Source: an uncultured Bacilli bacterium
GTDB taxonomy: Bacteria > Bacillota_I > Bacilli_A > RF39 > UBA660
Direction: 5' to 3'
Assembly: GCA_934162425.1 (NCBI GenBank)
Contig: CAKPIS010000001.1
Coordinates: 62,001 to 126,000, forward strand
DNA: 64,000 nucleotides
This document shows, in pieces, positions 33,583 to 43,034 of the stretch. The notes under the pieces were generated by a model. That model did no database searches and was not told where the DNA came from. It saw only the letters and a program-made list of their open reading frames with translations. Both the position numbers and the translations under genes were made by a program. Every line of letters begins with the position of its first letter. Positions within the stretch are counted from its first letter, which is position 1.

Positions 33583-34557
33583 ATGAGTGATAAAGCAAAG
33601 AAGAAAAAAGGTTTTACATTAGTAGAGTTATTAGCGGTAATAGTAATTCTAGGAATTGTAATAACAGTAATATCAATAAGTGTTGTAAAAACAATGAAAA
33701 AAGCAAAAAACAAAGCTTTTATAACATCATATGAGGTTATTTTAGACTCTGTTTTAAAAAGTATTAATTCTAAAAATTTAAATTTATCAGATGACTCTGA
33801 TGTTGTATGTTTTGATACTGAAGAATGTTCTAAAATATATTATGTTTCAAAAGATAACTATTTAATGGCTGTTGTAAAAAATGATGATGATTCATATACA
33901 GTAGCTGTAACTGGTAAAGGGGATTTTGAAAACGTATCTTTTGATAGTACTATTAGAGATGAAAAAATGATATGTAGTAGTAATTATTGTGTATCAAACA
34001 TAGTAAACGGAGAAATAAAAAGTCCAAGTAATCCAGAACACGTATATGCAATTAAGTATCATTATTATAATAATGAAATAATAAAAAATGACGGAATAAA
34101 AGATAATTTAGTTACATCTATAGAAGCTGCTATTGAAACTGTTGCAAATGATCTTAAAAGCAAAATTGAAAAAGGAATGACTGACAAAAAAATTAGTGAT
34201 GAAATTAGTAAAGTTCTTAATGACCCTAATATTTTAGGAAAGGTATCTGATAGTTTGTATACAAATATAAATAAATATAATGATGAATTGAAAAAAAACT
34301 TAGGTACAAATAAAATGAAAGTTGATATAGAAGAATTAAATGAAAAATATTGTGTATTTAAAATTACTGTAACAGATAGTAGTTTAGGATATAAAAATTA
34401 TTATTCTTTTAATGATAAAGGAATGAAAAATATATGTATGCCTAAAGATAATGATAATAGCGATGAACGTTTATATTATATTGCAATAGATTATAGAGGT
34501 AATGTAATAGATAGTAGCTTTTTAGCAGAAGAAGGTTACTGCAACTTACCAGGTTAG
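33583..34557 (+). CDS. Prepilin-like surface protein with N-terminal methylation motif
   Basis: Type IV pilin-class protein, 324 residues. The leader MSDKAKKKKG is followed by FTLVELLAVIVILGIVITVIS, a perfect N-methylation motif with Glu at +5. The extracellular part is long for a pilin, Asp/Ser/Lys-rich, and has several Cys (CFDTEECSKIYY, CSSNYCVSN, and pairs near the end), so disulfides are likely. AGGAGG precedes the ATG. It is separated by ten bases from the large GRP protein that follows, and the two are probably co-transcribed, which suggests a link between a pilin-type fibre and the surface proteins. Confidence 0.82.
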   Translation: MSDKAKKKKGFTLVELLAVIVILGIVITVISISVVKTMKKAKNKAFITSYEVILDSVLKSINSKNLNLSDDSDVVCFDTEECSKIYYVSKDNYLMAVVKNDDDSYTVAVTGKGDFENVSFDSTIRDEKMICSSNYCVSNIVNGEIKSPSNPEHVYAIKYHYYNNEIIKNDGIKDNLVTSIEAAIETVANDLKSKIEKGMTDKKISDEISKVLNDPNILGKVSDSLYTNINKYNDELKKNLGTNKMKVDIEELNEKYCVFKITVTDSSLGYKNYYSFNDKGMKNICMPKDNDNSDERLYYIAIDYRGNVIDSSFLAEEGYCNLPG

Positions 34558-34567
34558 GAGATGGATT

Positions 34568-37519
34568 ATGAAAAAGTTATTTGAGAAGATTAAACAAAAT
34601 TTTGAATTCTTTGAAAAGAAACAAGGAAGACCATCAAAAGAAACATTAAGAAAAAGAAGAGCATTTTATATTACTTTAGTGTTATTATTTATTTTAGTAT
34701 TAGTTGGGATAACAAGTTTAACACTTAGTAAAATAAATAAAAATAAATTAAAAGGTGAGGTTGCAACGACAACAAATAATTTTAATTTTAGTGAAGACTA
34801 TTATGATAACAAAACAGGTGATTATAATTATTATGTAGTAGCACCTAATAATATAAAATATTATAAAATATGTTTTTATACTAAAAATAAAGACGGAAAG
34901 TATGGACAGCCTTCATGTAATGAAATATTTTCAGATACAAATGAACATTTTAGTTTATCACCATTTTCAAAAGAAGATGTTAAAGAACAACATAAGATTT
35001 CAATTCAAGTATTTGATGATGGTAATTATACAATAGTTAATAAAAATGTAAATGCATGGAAACCTAATGGTTGGAAGACAAATTCATCTGATAATATTGC
35101 CTATGCTGAGTTTACTGTAGATCCATCACTAAAACACGAAACTTGTATAAATGATGAGGTAGAAGGTGGAAATGTCGTTACTACCTTTGTTAGTAACCTA
35201 AACCTATTTAAACGTATAATTAATAAAATATTTAAGTTACTTTTTAATTATACTCCATATAAAGAAAATACTAATTCTAAACAACTTGGAATTGTTCAAA
35301 AGACTCCAGATATAGAAGAAACTTCTGGTGTATCAAATGTTAAAGATGAAAGGACTTATAATACGACATTTGAATTAAAAAATACTTATAATAGTAAAGC
35401 ATATTATAAAATTGTAAAATATAAGTCTACAGATCTAAAACCTGAAAATTTAACAGACAAAGGAACTTGTTTAGCATTTAACGGAAAAAGTGTTAGTGTT
35501 AAAACAAACTTTAATATATCAAAAACAAATAAAGAAGCAGCTGGAGTATTAAAAGTATTCTTAAGCAAAGAGTTATGTGAGGCTGAAGAGGGAGATTATA
35601 CTAAAGCTTTTGCACAGTCAATTACAAAATACAAATATACTGGTTCAACTGCAACAGCAAAACCAACTACTAAAACCACAGCAAGCAATAAAGTGGTTCC
35701 TAAAATGGTACTAAATAAAATACAGTTATATGAGAAAAATATAAGTTTAGGTACTGTAAATAAAAAAATAGGTAATAAAACTTATCCTGTTCATGAAATA
35801 AAAAATGAAGGACAAGTAAATGTTACATATAATACTACAAAAAATGTAGCTAATGAATCAAAATATTATAGAAGAATGTATATATATAATGATTTTGAAA
35901 AGGGAAAACAAATAAATTCTGATTCATCATATTGTAGGCCTTATAATAATTTTAGTGGTGTTGCATCAGATGACTTTAAGATAGGAGTATCACAGTCAAC
36001 GATAAGAACAGAATTTAAAGTATATTCTAATTCGAATTGTACGGGTGACGCTGTAAGCACCACAACAGATTATTATTTATATAATGGTGGTGAAGTAAAA
36101 GATAATGATACTGATGGTACCGTTACCTTAACAGCTTATGGTCACCAAGAAACAGCTTGTGTAAGTGATATGAAAAAACTTACAAATGCAATATATAAAG
36201 ATTCAACATATGGTAATGTAAGAGTTATAGCGGCTAATAAACTTAAAAATGATTATGGTTGTGGTACGATAGTAGAGTTAAAGGGAAAAATTCAGTTAGA
36301 AAATCAAACCGTTAGTTCAGTAAGAGCTATAGTATTAGATATTGGTGGAACAACTGCTTTGAAAAATGGTACTGTATTTGATTTAATGCTTAACTGTGGT
36401 GAAACTGGAACTGGCTCATTAAAGTGTTCAGGCAATGAAATGTATTATTCTAATCCTACAGTTACTTATAAAGTATTAAGAAAAGGATATAAAGGAACTC
36501 CTAGTGGAGTTTCTACAACAAAGAGCAACAATTCTAAAATTAGTATTTCATTTAAAGATACTGATGGTTCAGAAAAAGATTCATCCGGAGCATATGTGGT
36601 AACAAGTTCAGGCTCTTATACACCAATAGTAACGATAAAGAATCCTAATGCACAAAAAATATATTATCGTTGGTTTACATATAAAGGATTAGATGCTAGT
36701 ACATTTAATTGGGCTAGTAGTTGTGAAAACACTTCTGAAAAGGAGCATACAAAAAAGGATTTAGAAAATTTATGGGTAGATACGTCGGGAGAATATTCAA
36801 AAAGAAGTGGTAAACTTAAAGTTTATAGCAACAATGATTCTTGTAATAATGATGGAACAGGTACTAATAATTCAAATGTTTTAGAAACATCTATAGTAAA
36901 CTATAAATATAATGATCCATCAACTAATGCTACTGGGTTCAAATTTCTAAAAAATTATACTAGTGGTAATGCAAATCTTACTAATATTACTAAAAAGATT
37001 GGTTCACAAACACCGTCAGATTGTTATGATTATGCATTGGCATATGGTGTATATATTATAAAGAATGGCAATGGAAACTTTAATAATTTAATCTGTAATA
37101 ATTATTATCATCCGGCAGGAGATTATGGTGGAAGTGCATATGGAGCATATGGATCTGGACAGTATGATAATAATGTTACAGGATATAAAAACATGTATAA
37201 TAAGATTAAATCAATAATTGATTCTAATTTGCCAGTAGTTATTAGGGTTGATAATTCAAGAGCTGGGGGTAGCGGTACTCATTTCATAACGATAATCGGA
37301 TACAAAGACAAAGATGTTACTATTAATAGTTGGAATGATTTTAAAAAGAGTGTTTGGGTACTTGATCCAGCATACCTTGAAGGTGGACAGGTAATGAGCA
37401 AACCACTTTCATCATATAAATATGATTTTTATGATAATAAATATGAACCTAGTAGATTATTTTGGTGGAATAAAGCAAGTGATGCTAAAATGCCAAAATG
37501 GTGTAATGGACAATATTAA
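34568..37519 (+). CDS. GRP-motif membrane protein with degenerate repeats and a C39-like papain-fold domain
   Basis: 983 residues, a family not known to me as a whole. Residues 21-36 (KKQGRPSKETLRKRR) hold an AT-hook-like GRP core, then a TM helix near 36-56, with everything after it outside the cell. The extracellular region contains divergent repeats of about 100 residues; the clearest (near 655-775) has IYYRWFTYKG and KRSGKLKVYSNN with spaced Cys. A Thr/Lys linker lies near 355-375. The last 170 residues form a papain-like domain of peptidase C39 type: Cys819 (SDCYDYALAYG), His905 (GTHFITIIGY) and Asp933 (VLDPAY). An active thiol peptidase or an inactive binding domain are both possible. 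Confidence 0.72.
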   Translation: MKKLFEKIKQNFEFFEKKQGRPSKETLRKRRAFYITLVLLFILVLVGITSLTLSKINKNKLKGEVATTTNNFNFSEDYYDNKTGDYNYYVVAPNNIKYYKICFYTKNKDGKYGQPSCNEIFSDTNEHFSLSPFSKEDVKEQHKISIQVFDDGNYTIVNKNVNAWKPNGWKTNSSDNIAYAEFTVDPSLKHETCINDEVEGGNVVTTFVSNLNLFKRIINKIFKLLFNYTPYKENTNSKQLGIVQKTPDIEETSGVSNVKDERTYNTTFELKNTYNSKAYYKIVKYKSTDLKPENLTDKGTCLAFNGKSVSVKTNFNISKTNKEAAGVLKVFLSKELCEAEEGDYTKAFAQSITKYKYTGSTATAKPTTKTTASNKVVPKMVLNKIQLYEKNISLGTVNKKIGNKTYPVHEIKNEGQVNVTYNTTKNVANESKYYRRMYIYNDFEKGKQINSDSSYCRPYNNFSGVASDDFKIGVSQSTIRTEFKVYSNSNCTGDAVSTTTDYYLYNGGEVKDNDTDGTVTLTAYGHQETACVSDMKKLTNAIYKDSTYGNVRVIAANKLKNDYGCGTIVELKGKIQLENQTVSSVRAIVLDIGGTTALKNGTVFDLMLNCGETGTGSLKCSGNEMYYSNPTVTYKVLRKGYKGTPSGVSTTKSNNSKISISFKDTDGSEKDSSGAYVVTSSGSYTPIVTIKNPNAQKIYYRWFTYKGLDASTFNWASSCENTSEKEHTKKDLENLWVDTSGEYSKRSGKLKVYSNNDSCNNDGTGTNNSNVLETSIVNYKYNDPSTNATGFKFLKNYTSGNANLTNITKKIGSQTPSDCYDYALAYGVYIIKNGNGNFNNLICNNYYHPAGDYGGSAYGAYGSGQYDNNVTGYKNMYNKIKSIIDSNLPVVIRVDNSRAGGSGTHFITIIGYKDKDVTINSWNDFKKSVWVLDPAYLEGGQVMSKPLSSYKYDFYDNKYEPSRLFWWNKASDAKMPKWCNGQY

Positions 37520-37527
37520 ATCTATTT

Positions 37528-37557
37528 AACGAATGGTAGAAATATCATTCGTTTTTA
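37528..37557 (+). terminator. Terminator between the two large GRP genes
   Basis: AACGAATG and CATTCGTT pair around ten bases and continue into a T-rich tail. Confidence 0.75.
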
Positions 37558-37568
37558 ATTTAATATTA

Positions 37569-37631
37569 TTTTACAATCTTTTAACAGTTAAAGTTAAATT
37601 AATTGACCCATTTTTTTGGCTATGATATAGT
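37569..37631 (+). promoter_or_regulatory. Promoter with upstream box shared with 40775-40838
   Basis: TTGACC (37603-37608), a 17-bp spacer, then TATAGT (37626-37631). The 41 bp ending just after the -35 align without gaps to those before the 40861 gene; shared blocks include TTTACA, TTAACAG, AAAGT and AATTGAC. This suggests a common regulator or UP-type element. Confidence 0.6.
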
Positions 37632-37669
37632 AGTTATATAAGGTATTATAATACAAAGGAGTTAGTTGT

Positions 37670-40600
37670 ATGAAATTATTTAAGAATAGGGTTGGAAGAC
37701 CAAGTAACAAGACAATTAAAAGAAGAAAAATATTTTATGCAGTTATAACAGTTATGGTATTAGCTATAATATTATCTACCATATATATGTTAAATTCTGC
37801 ATTAAATACTAAGAAAATTAAAGGTTTATCAAGACCGAAAGTAGTAAATACACCAACATTTGAAATAGTTGGCGTTGATACAACTTTAAAAATAGGCGAT
37901 AAAAGTTATAAAATGGGAGAATATGTAGAAACTAATCAAATAAATAATGATATACAAAATGATCTAATTTTAGTCCCTAGTGGTAAGAAAATAGGCCTTA
38001 ATGGTAGATTCCCTAAAACATTTTATAATAAAATTTTTAAGAATAAGTTTGTATATAAAGTAGGAGCTTATGATAAGAATGATAATTTAATAGGGAATAT
38101 TAATAGTATAAAAATAGATAAACAAGATAATCAATTTAATTTTGTTATTAATCAAAATGTAAGTTATATAAAAACTACAGTTACAGTTGATATATTAGGA
38201 TATGAATCTAATCCTATTTTAGAAGATAAAATATATGTATCTACTATATCTGAAACAAAGAAAATAAATATTGAATATAAAGATATTGATGGAATAAAAG
38301 CAAATGATAAAGGAATATTTGAAACACCAACATATGGAGCTAAATCTTCTTATGCAGTAATAAGTAATCCTAATAATCAAACATTATATTATAGATGGTA
38401 TACTTATCCTTCTTTTAATACTAATGTTAATCCATCATATAATTCCATGCGAGATGATTATTGTGTTGCTTCATCTGATAGTACTATTATTGTTAAATAT
38501 GCACTAGGTTTAAGTGTGACTAAATCATCACCTGAAAGAAGTGGTTTAGTAAGAGTATATTTAAATAAAGAACAATGTATGAAAGATAGAAATGCTAAAG
38601 ATGCATCAGCAGTAAAAGAGAAATTTGTAAAATATAAATATAATGCTTCTTCAAAAAACGAAATAACTAAGTATACGCTAACACCTGTTAGTAATGATGC
38701 TACTAAAGGTGGAAGTGTGTTACAAAAGGGTAAAAGTATAAATATTGATAACAGTTTTAGTGGAACTGTATATGTTAATAATTCTGGTACTGATATAATT
38801 AGATTATCGGTTAAATTCCCTAAAAATATTTATACACTAAGTGGTAATGATGCACGTTATATGAGATTTCTTGCTTTAGATAAAAGTGGTAAATCAATTG
38901 ATAACCAAAGTTCTAATGTAGAAAAGATTAGTAACCAAGATTATTCTAAAGAGTTTGTAATTAATAATAACGTAAAAACTATAAGAATTACAACTTATAT
39001 TAAAAATTCGATTAGTAATGCTTACTATCCAATGTATCAAATAAGCATAAAAGTGGATTTAGAAAAAGTTTCTATAAGTTTTTCTGATAAGTATTCAAAA
39101 GATACATCAGGAACATATTTAGTTTCTAAAGCAGGAGATTATATTCCTACAGCTAATATTTCTAATATAGAAGGCAAAACACTATATTATAGATGGTTTA
39201 CTTATGTTGGATTAAACGCAAATAAATATAATTATACTGATCCTTGTGTAAAAATTACAAAGAAGGATACTAAAATTACTAATTTAGAATGTTTGACAGT
39301 AAATTCATCTGGAGATAGAGCACGACGTAGTGGTAAATTAAAAGTATATTCTACTCAAAAGGCTTGTAATGCTGATACTAAAGGAAGCAGAGCAACTGAT
39401 GTATTATCAGCAAAAATTGTAAATTACAAATATTCAAAGAATGTTACTACAACTAAAAAAACGACATCTGGTAATAATATTTCAATTGTATTAAAAGATA
39501 GAAGTGGATTAAAAAGCAGTAATAACATAGTAAACGTAAATAAAACTGGTAATTATCATGTAGAAGCTACTGTAACACAAACAAATAAAACCAGGTTATA
39601 TTATAGATGGGATACATATAAAGGAGTTAATGCTAATACTCATTCGTATACTGATACCTTAAGTCATGGTAATTATGCTTATTGTTCATCATTTACTGAT
39701 AAATCAAAAACTTTTACATCACTAGAAACTTTAGAATTTACTAATAAGAATACACCTCGTAGTGGTAAATTTAGTTTATATAATAGTGAAAGCGATTGTA
39801 GAAATAATAAAAATGTTGTTAAATCAGCTGTTATAGGATACCAAATTGGAAGCCAAACGACTACTACAAAAAGTGGAAGTAATGGTGTTACAATTAAGTT
39901 AGAAGATAAAGATGGTAAATCAACTGATTCTAGTAATGTTGTTAGAGTATCAAAGACTGGTACTTATTATGTAAAGGCTACTATAACACAAACTGGTGGT
40001 AAAACATTATATTATAGATGGGATACGTTTAATGGATTAAATAATAACACTTGGAGATATAGTAATGTTAATGATAGATGTATTGAATTTAATTCTAATT
40101 CAAAAGTAGTTGATAATTTAGAGAGTTTGGAATTTTATGATAAAAATACACCTCGTAGTGGTAGATTTAGTGTATACACAAATAAAAACTTATGTGTAAA
40201 TGATAGTTATAATTCTGGTAAAGGATCAGTTGCAACTGCTACAATTGCTTATGCTTATTCAGCACTTAGTACTAATAAAACCAACTTAAAAACTGTTAGT
40301 TATAATTATAATGAGATTGGTAATAAATTTGGGGCTCAAGCATCATCTGCATGTTATAGCGCTGCTTTAACATATGGGGCTTGGATAGCATTAGGATATA
40401 ATAGAAAAGATATTATGAATGTCACCCCAGGACCTGGTTATTCTAGTTGGAAAGCAATTGGAGGCGAAGGAAATAACACTTTAGATGTTTATAAAGCTAT
40501 TATTAAACATATAGATAAAGGAAGTCCAGTTGTTGTTCATGGTAACTGTGAAAGTGATGGATATTGGGAACACTGGGTAACTGTTGTTGGCTATACTGAA

Positions 40601-40738
40601 GGTAAAAAAATAGAAAATATGAAAGCATCAGACTTCTTAGTATTAGACCCTAATGGATATAGAGAAATTTCACTTGCTGAAGCTCTACCAGGTGGTTTAG
40701 GATGGTCTGGCGTATATGATTATGCTTATTGGAAATAA
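37670..40738 (+). CDS. GRP-motif membrane protein with four YYRW/RSG repeats and a C39-like papain-fold domain
   Basis: 1022 residues, paralogous in design to the 34568 protein. The N-terminus KNRVGRPSNKTIKRRK has the GRP core, followed by a TM helix near residues 23-43. Four extracellular repeats of about 110 residues start near 205, 465, 605 and 745. Each has a D-x-[DS]-G strand, a central YYRW[YFD]T[YF] motif and a late RSG[KLR]-x4-Y segment followed by Cys. Thr/Lys linkers separate the later repeats. The C-terminal papain-like domain has Cys895 (SACYSAALTYG), His968 (EHWVTVVGY) and Asp993 (VLDPNG). It has its own promoter and terminator. Surface adhesion with proteolysis is an inference. 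Confidence 0.72.
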   Translation: MKLFKNRVGRPSNKTIKRRKIFYAVITVMVLAIILSTIYMLNSALNTKKIKGLSRPKVVNTPTFEIVGVDTTLKIGDKSYKMGEYVETNQINNDIQNDLILVPSGKKIGLNGRFPKTFYNKIFKNKFVYKVGAYDKNDNLIGNINSIKIDKQDNQFNFVINQNVSYIKTTVTVDILGYESNPILEDKIYVSTISETKKINIEYKDIDGIKANDKGIFETPTYGAKSSYAVISNPNNQTLYYRWYTYPSFNTNVNPSYNSMRDDYCVASSDSTIIVKYALGLSVTKSSPERSGLVRVYLNKEQCMKDRNAKDASAVKEKFVKYKYNASSKNEITKYTLTPVSNDATKGGSVLQKGKSINIDNSFSGTVYVNNSGTDIIRLSVKFPKNIYTLSGNDARYMRFLALDKSGKSIDNQSSNVEKISNQDYSKEFVINNNVKTIRITTYIKNSISNAYYPMYQISIKVDLEKVSISFSDKYSKDTSGTYLVSKAGDYIPTANISNIEGKTLYYRWFTYVGLNANKYNYTDPCVKITKKDTKITNLECLTVNSSGDRARRSGKLKVYSTQKACNADTKGSRATDVLSAKIVNYKYSKNVTTTKKTTSGNNISIVLKDRSGLKSSNNIVNVNKTGNYHVEATVTQTNKTRLYYRWDTYKGVNANTHSYTDTLSHGNYAYCSSFTDKSKTFTSLETLEFTNKNTPRSGKFSLYNSESDCRNNKNVVKSAVIGYQIGSQTTTTKSGSNGVTIKLEDKDGKSTDSSNVVRVSKTGTYYVKATITQTGGKTLYYRWDTFNGLNNNTWRYSNVNDRCIEFNSNSKVVDNLESLEFYDKNTPRSGRFSVYTNKNLCVNDSYNSGKGSVATATIAYAYSALSTNKTNLKTVSYNYNEIGNKFGAQASSACYSAALTYGAWIALGYNRKDIMNVTPGPGYSSWKAIGGEGNNTLDVYKAIIKHIDKGSPVVVHGNCESDGYWEHWVTVVGYTEGKKIENMKASDFLVLDPNGYREISLAEALPGGLGWSGVYDYAYWK

Positions 40739-40769
40739 GATTAGTTTAAAAATTTGAACTAATCTTTTT
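40739..40769 (+). terminator. Terminator after the second large GRP gene
   Basis: GATTAGTT and AACTAATC form a perfect stem around ten bases and run into TTTTT. It starts directly after the stop codon. Confidence 0.85.
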
Positions 40770-40774
40770 CTATT

Positions 40775-40838
40775 ATTTACATAAATTTAACAGATAAAGT
40801 AAGTATAATTGACTCTTTATTTAACAATGTGTTATATT
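40775..40838 (+). promoter_or_regulatory. Promoter with upstream box shared with 37569-37631
   Basis: TTGACT (40809-40814), an 18-bp spacer, then TATATT (40833-40838), with a TG upstream of the -10. The 41-bp block 40775-40815 aligns without gaps to 37569-37609, well beyond what the -35 box alone would require. Confidence 0.6.
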
Positions 40839-40860
40839 AAGTAAAGAGAGGTAAAATAAA

Positions 40861-42417
40861 ATGGATAAAAGAAAAAGATATGGTATTAGAATCACTAGTT
40901 TAGTTATGTCACTTATTACTACAATGTCATTTGCTGGATGTTCCGTTAAGAAAAATGATGGTAAATATGATGGAAGTAAAGTTTTAACAACTAATTCATA
41001 TAGTGACGAGGTAATAGATAATAATGAAAAAGATGGTATAATAATTACAGATTCTGATGGTAAAGAATTAACTACTGAAGAAGCTAAAACTAGAATAGAT
41101 AGTGAAATTAGAAAAACTACATCTAATAATGTAAATAATATAGATAATACAAGTGTGACTAAATCATTAGATAGTATATTAAAAGAACTTGATGATAATA
41201 CTACGAAGTTTTCTCCTGAAATTAGAAGTTATTTAACAGACTTAGTAAAAAATGCTTATAATAATTATGATAATTTAGCTAGCGTATTATGTGAAAGTTC
41301 TCTTCCTGATAAATGTACATTTTTAGAAGAAAAAATAATTAATCCTCTTAAAAATGTTGATAGTATTGATATAATAGCAAATAATGATCCAGACTTTTAT
41401 GAATTAAAAAGCGAATATCATACATCAAGATGGATTGAAGATGAAAAGAAAATTATAGTATTTTGTGATGGCTATAATGAAAATGAATATCCTCAAATTT
41501 TAATGGAAGAAATAATACATTCAGGTCAAGAAAAATTAAATACGGCTAAATTAGGATATTCTGAGTATTGTATTTTTGCTGAAGGTGAGGCTAATTCATA
41601 TGCTTGGCCTCTTACGTTTGGTAAGATAAATAATTCTGGAATTGATATGTTTTATGATGATGAGTCAATGGATAATGTTAATTATGGATATGGTACTGGT
41701 CATTTTACTCATGCACTAGCATCTAAATATTACATGTATCTTTTAACACTTACTGATTATGATACTGTAAATAAATTTAAAAAAACACTAAATTCTAGTG
41801 TAATTACTGATAAATTAAGTGAGTTATATGGTATAGATGGAGCTGAATTTTATAATGAAATGAAAGAAGTAATAGTAGATTCAGCATCTAGTATATATGA
41901 TAAAAGAACTCCTCAAATGGTATATTGTGAAAAAGTTTATAATACTTGTATGAACAAAAAAATTAGTAATATTAGTAATAGTAAAGAAGCTAAGGAAATG
42001 CTTGAGTTATATAGATATATGAATATTCAATATGGTTATGAATATTCTTGTTATGATGAAGATAATGAGATATATATAAATAAAACTAATGAAAAAATAG
42101 GAAACTTAGAAACAATTAATAATCTGTATAACAAATGTAAAAAATACGATGCTTTTAGTGTATCAGATAATGGTACTAAAGATAAAGAAGCTTTTTATGC
42201 GTTTGTTTGTCCTGAACGTAATTCTGATGAAAATATTTATTTTATATCATGCAAGGATGCAATTATTAAGTTAGAAGAAGATAATCTAATAGTTAGTAAC
42301 AAGCTTGGAACATACAAAACAAATATTAATAATTTGAGTTCGAAAACTGTTAGTTCAAATTACAATTATCTTGATAATTTTACTAACTTAAATAATGTTA
42401 AATCTAAAACTAAATAA
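40861..42417 (+). CDS. Secreted lipoprotein of unknown function
   Basis: 518 residues. A basic start and hydrophobic stretch are followed by the lipobox SFAGC (Cys near residue 27), so it is a lipid-anchored surface protein. A Ser/Asp/Asn-rich linker precedes a mostly helical domain. The segment ILMEEIIHSGQEKL, followed about 20 residues later by FAEGEANSYAW, recalls the active-site layout of zinc metallopeptidases, but the first His of HExxH is Glu, so I do not call it a peptidase. It shares its promoter block with the large GRP gene upstream, which suggests a common regulon. A small DUF1292-type gene follows after 13 bases. Confidence 0.7.
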   Translation: MDKRKRYGIRITSLVMSLITTMSFAGCSVKKNDGKYDGSKVLTTNSYSDEVIDNNEKDGIIITDSDGKELTTEEAKTRIDSEIRKTTSNNVNNIDNTSVTKSLDSILKELDDNTTKFSPEIRSYLTDLVKNAYNNYDNLASVLCESSLPDKCTFLEEKIINPLKNVDSIDIIANNDPDFYELKSEYHTSRWIEDEKKIIVFCDGYNENEYPQILMEEIIHSGQEKLNTAKLGYSEYCIFAEGEANSYAWPLTFGKINNSGIDMFYDDESMDNVNYGYGTGHFTHALASKYYMYLLTLTDYDTVNKFKKTLNSSVITDKLSELYGIDGAEFYNEMKEVIVDSASSIYDKRTPQMVYCEKVYNTCMNKKISNISNSKEAKEMLELYRYMNIQYGYEYSCYDEDNEIYINKTNEKIGNLETINNLYNKCKKYDAFSVSDNGTKDKEAFYAFVCPERNSDENIYFISCKDAIIKLEEDNLIVSNKLGTYKTNINNLSSKTVSSNYNYLDNFTNLNNVKSKTK

Positions 42418-42430
42418 AGGGGATAAAAAC

Positions 42431-42691
42431 ATGAATGAAAATAAAACTTTTAAAGTAAAAGATAAAAATGGTAATATTGTTACTTTAAATACAATTTTAA
42501 CATTTGATGATAATGATACAAATAACAGTTATGTATTATATACTGATAATACATATAGTGATAATGGAAAGTTAAATGTTTTTGCTTCTAGATATGATTC
42601 AAGATTAGATAATCCTATTTTAGATTCAAATTTGACTGATAGAGAATGGAAGGTAATAGAAACGATTATTGACAATCTTAAACTAGATTAA
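42431..42691 (+). CDS. DUF1292-family small protein
   Basis: 86 residues with the DUF1292 pattern: KTFKVKDKNGNIVTLNTILTFD, then NSYVLYTDNTYSDNGKLNVFAS, and a final TDREWKVIETIIDNL. This family (YrzB type) is common in Firmicutes and has no known biochemical role. ATG 42431 is chosen with AAGGGGAT; the frame is open from further upstream inside the lipoprotein gene. It probably shares that transcript, ending at an AT-rich hairpin. Confidence 0.8.
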   Translation: MNENKTFKVKDKNGNIVTLNTILTFDDNDTNNSYVLYTDNTYSDNGKLNVFASRYDSRLDNPILDSNLTDREWKVIETIIDNLKLD

Positions 42692-42714
42692 ATAGATAAT
42701 TTTTAAAAGCAGGT

Positions 42715-42749
42715 AAAATATGTTATAATTTATTCATAACATATTTTTT
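42715..42749 (+). terminator. AT-rich 12-bp dyad followed by T tract
   Basis: AAAATATGTTAT (42715-42726) and ATAACATATTTT (42736-42747) pair perfectly around nine bases. With only two G-C pairs it is a weak terminator. It also contains TGTTATAAT, an extended -10, so it may instead be an operator over the promoter of the next gene. Confidence 0.5.
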
Positions 42750-42781
42750 GTTTTATATAAAATATTATGGAGGAATATATT

Positions 42782-42982
42782 ATGCTAAAAATAAAGTTAA
42801 GAGTAATGTTAGATTATCATTTAGGTAGAATGTCAATTATTGATAGTATAGATGAGCAAATTGAAATGTTAAGATCTTTTGAATATGTAGATGAAGATAA
42901 AATATATAGTTTAAAAAATGATAAAAAACTTATTTTAAAACAATTTAAAAAAGACTATAAAGAATTTAAAAAGAAAATATAG
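42782..42982 (+). CDS. Small charged helical protein, unknown
   Basis: 66 residues: MLKIKLRVMLDYHLGRMSII, then an acidic helix and a Lys-rich end. No family recognised and no TM helix. ATG 42782 has a good GGAGG site; the frame begins earlier at 42767 without one. It is preceded by the AT-rich dyad and an extended -10, so it is probably expressed. Confidence 0.55.
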   Translation: MLKIKLRVMLDYHLGRMSIIDSIDEQIEMLRSFEYVDEDKIYSLKNDKKLILKQFKKDYKEFKKKI

Positions 42983-43034
42983 ATAATAATTTTAGTAAAA
43001 ATATCAAAAAAATACTAACAAATAGTGGGGAAAT

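Noticed and set aside
41510..41550. HExxH metallopeptidase motif in the lipoprotein
   Set aside because: The segment reads EEIIH; the first ligand His is absent, so an enzyme call is not supported.
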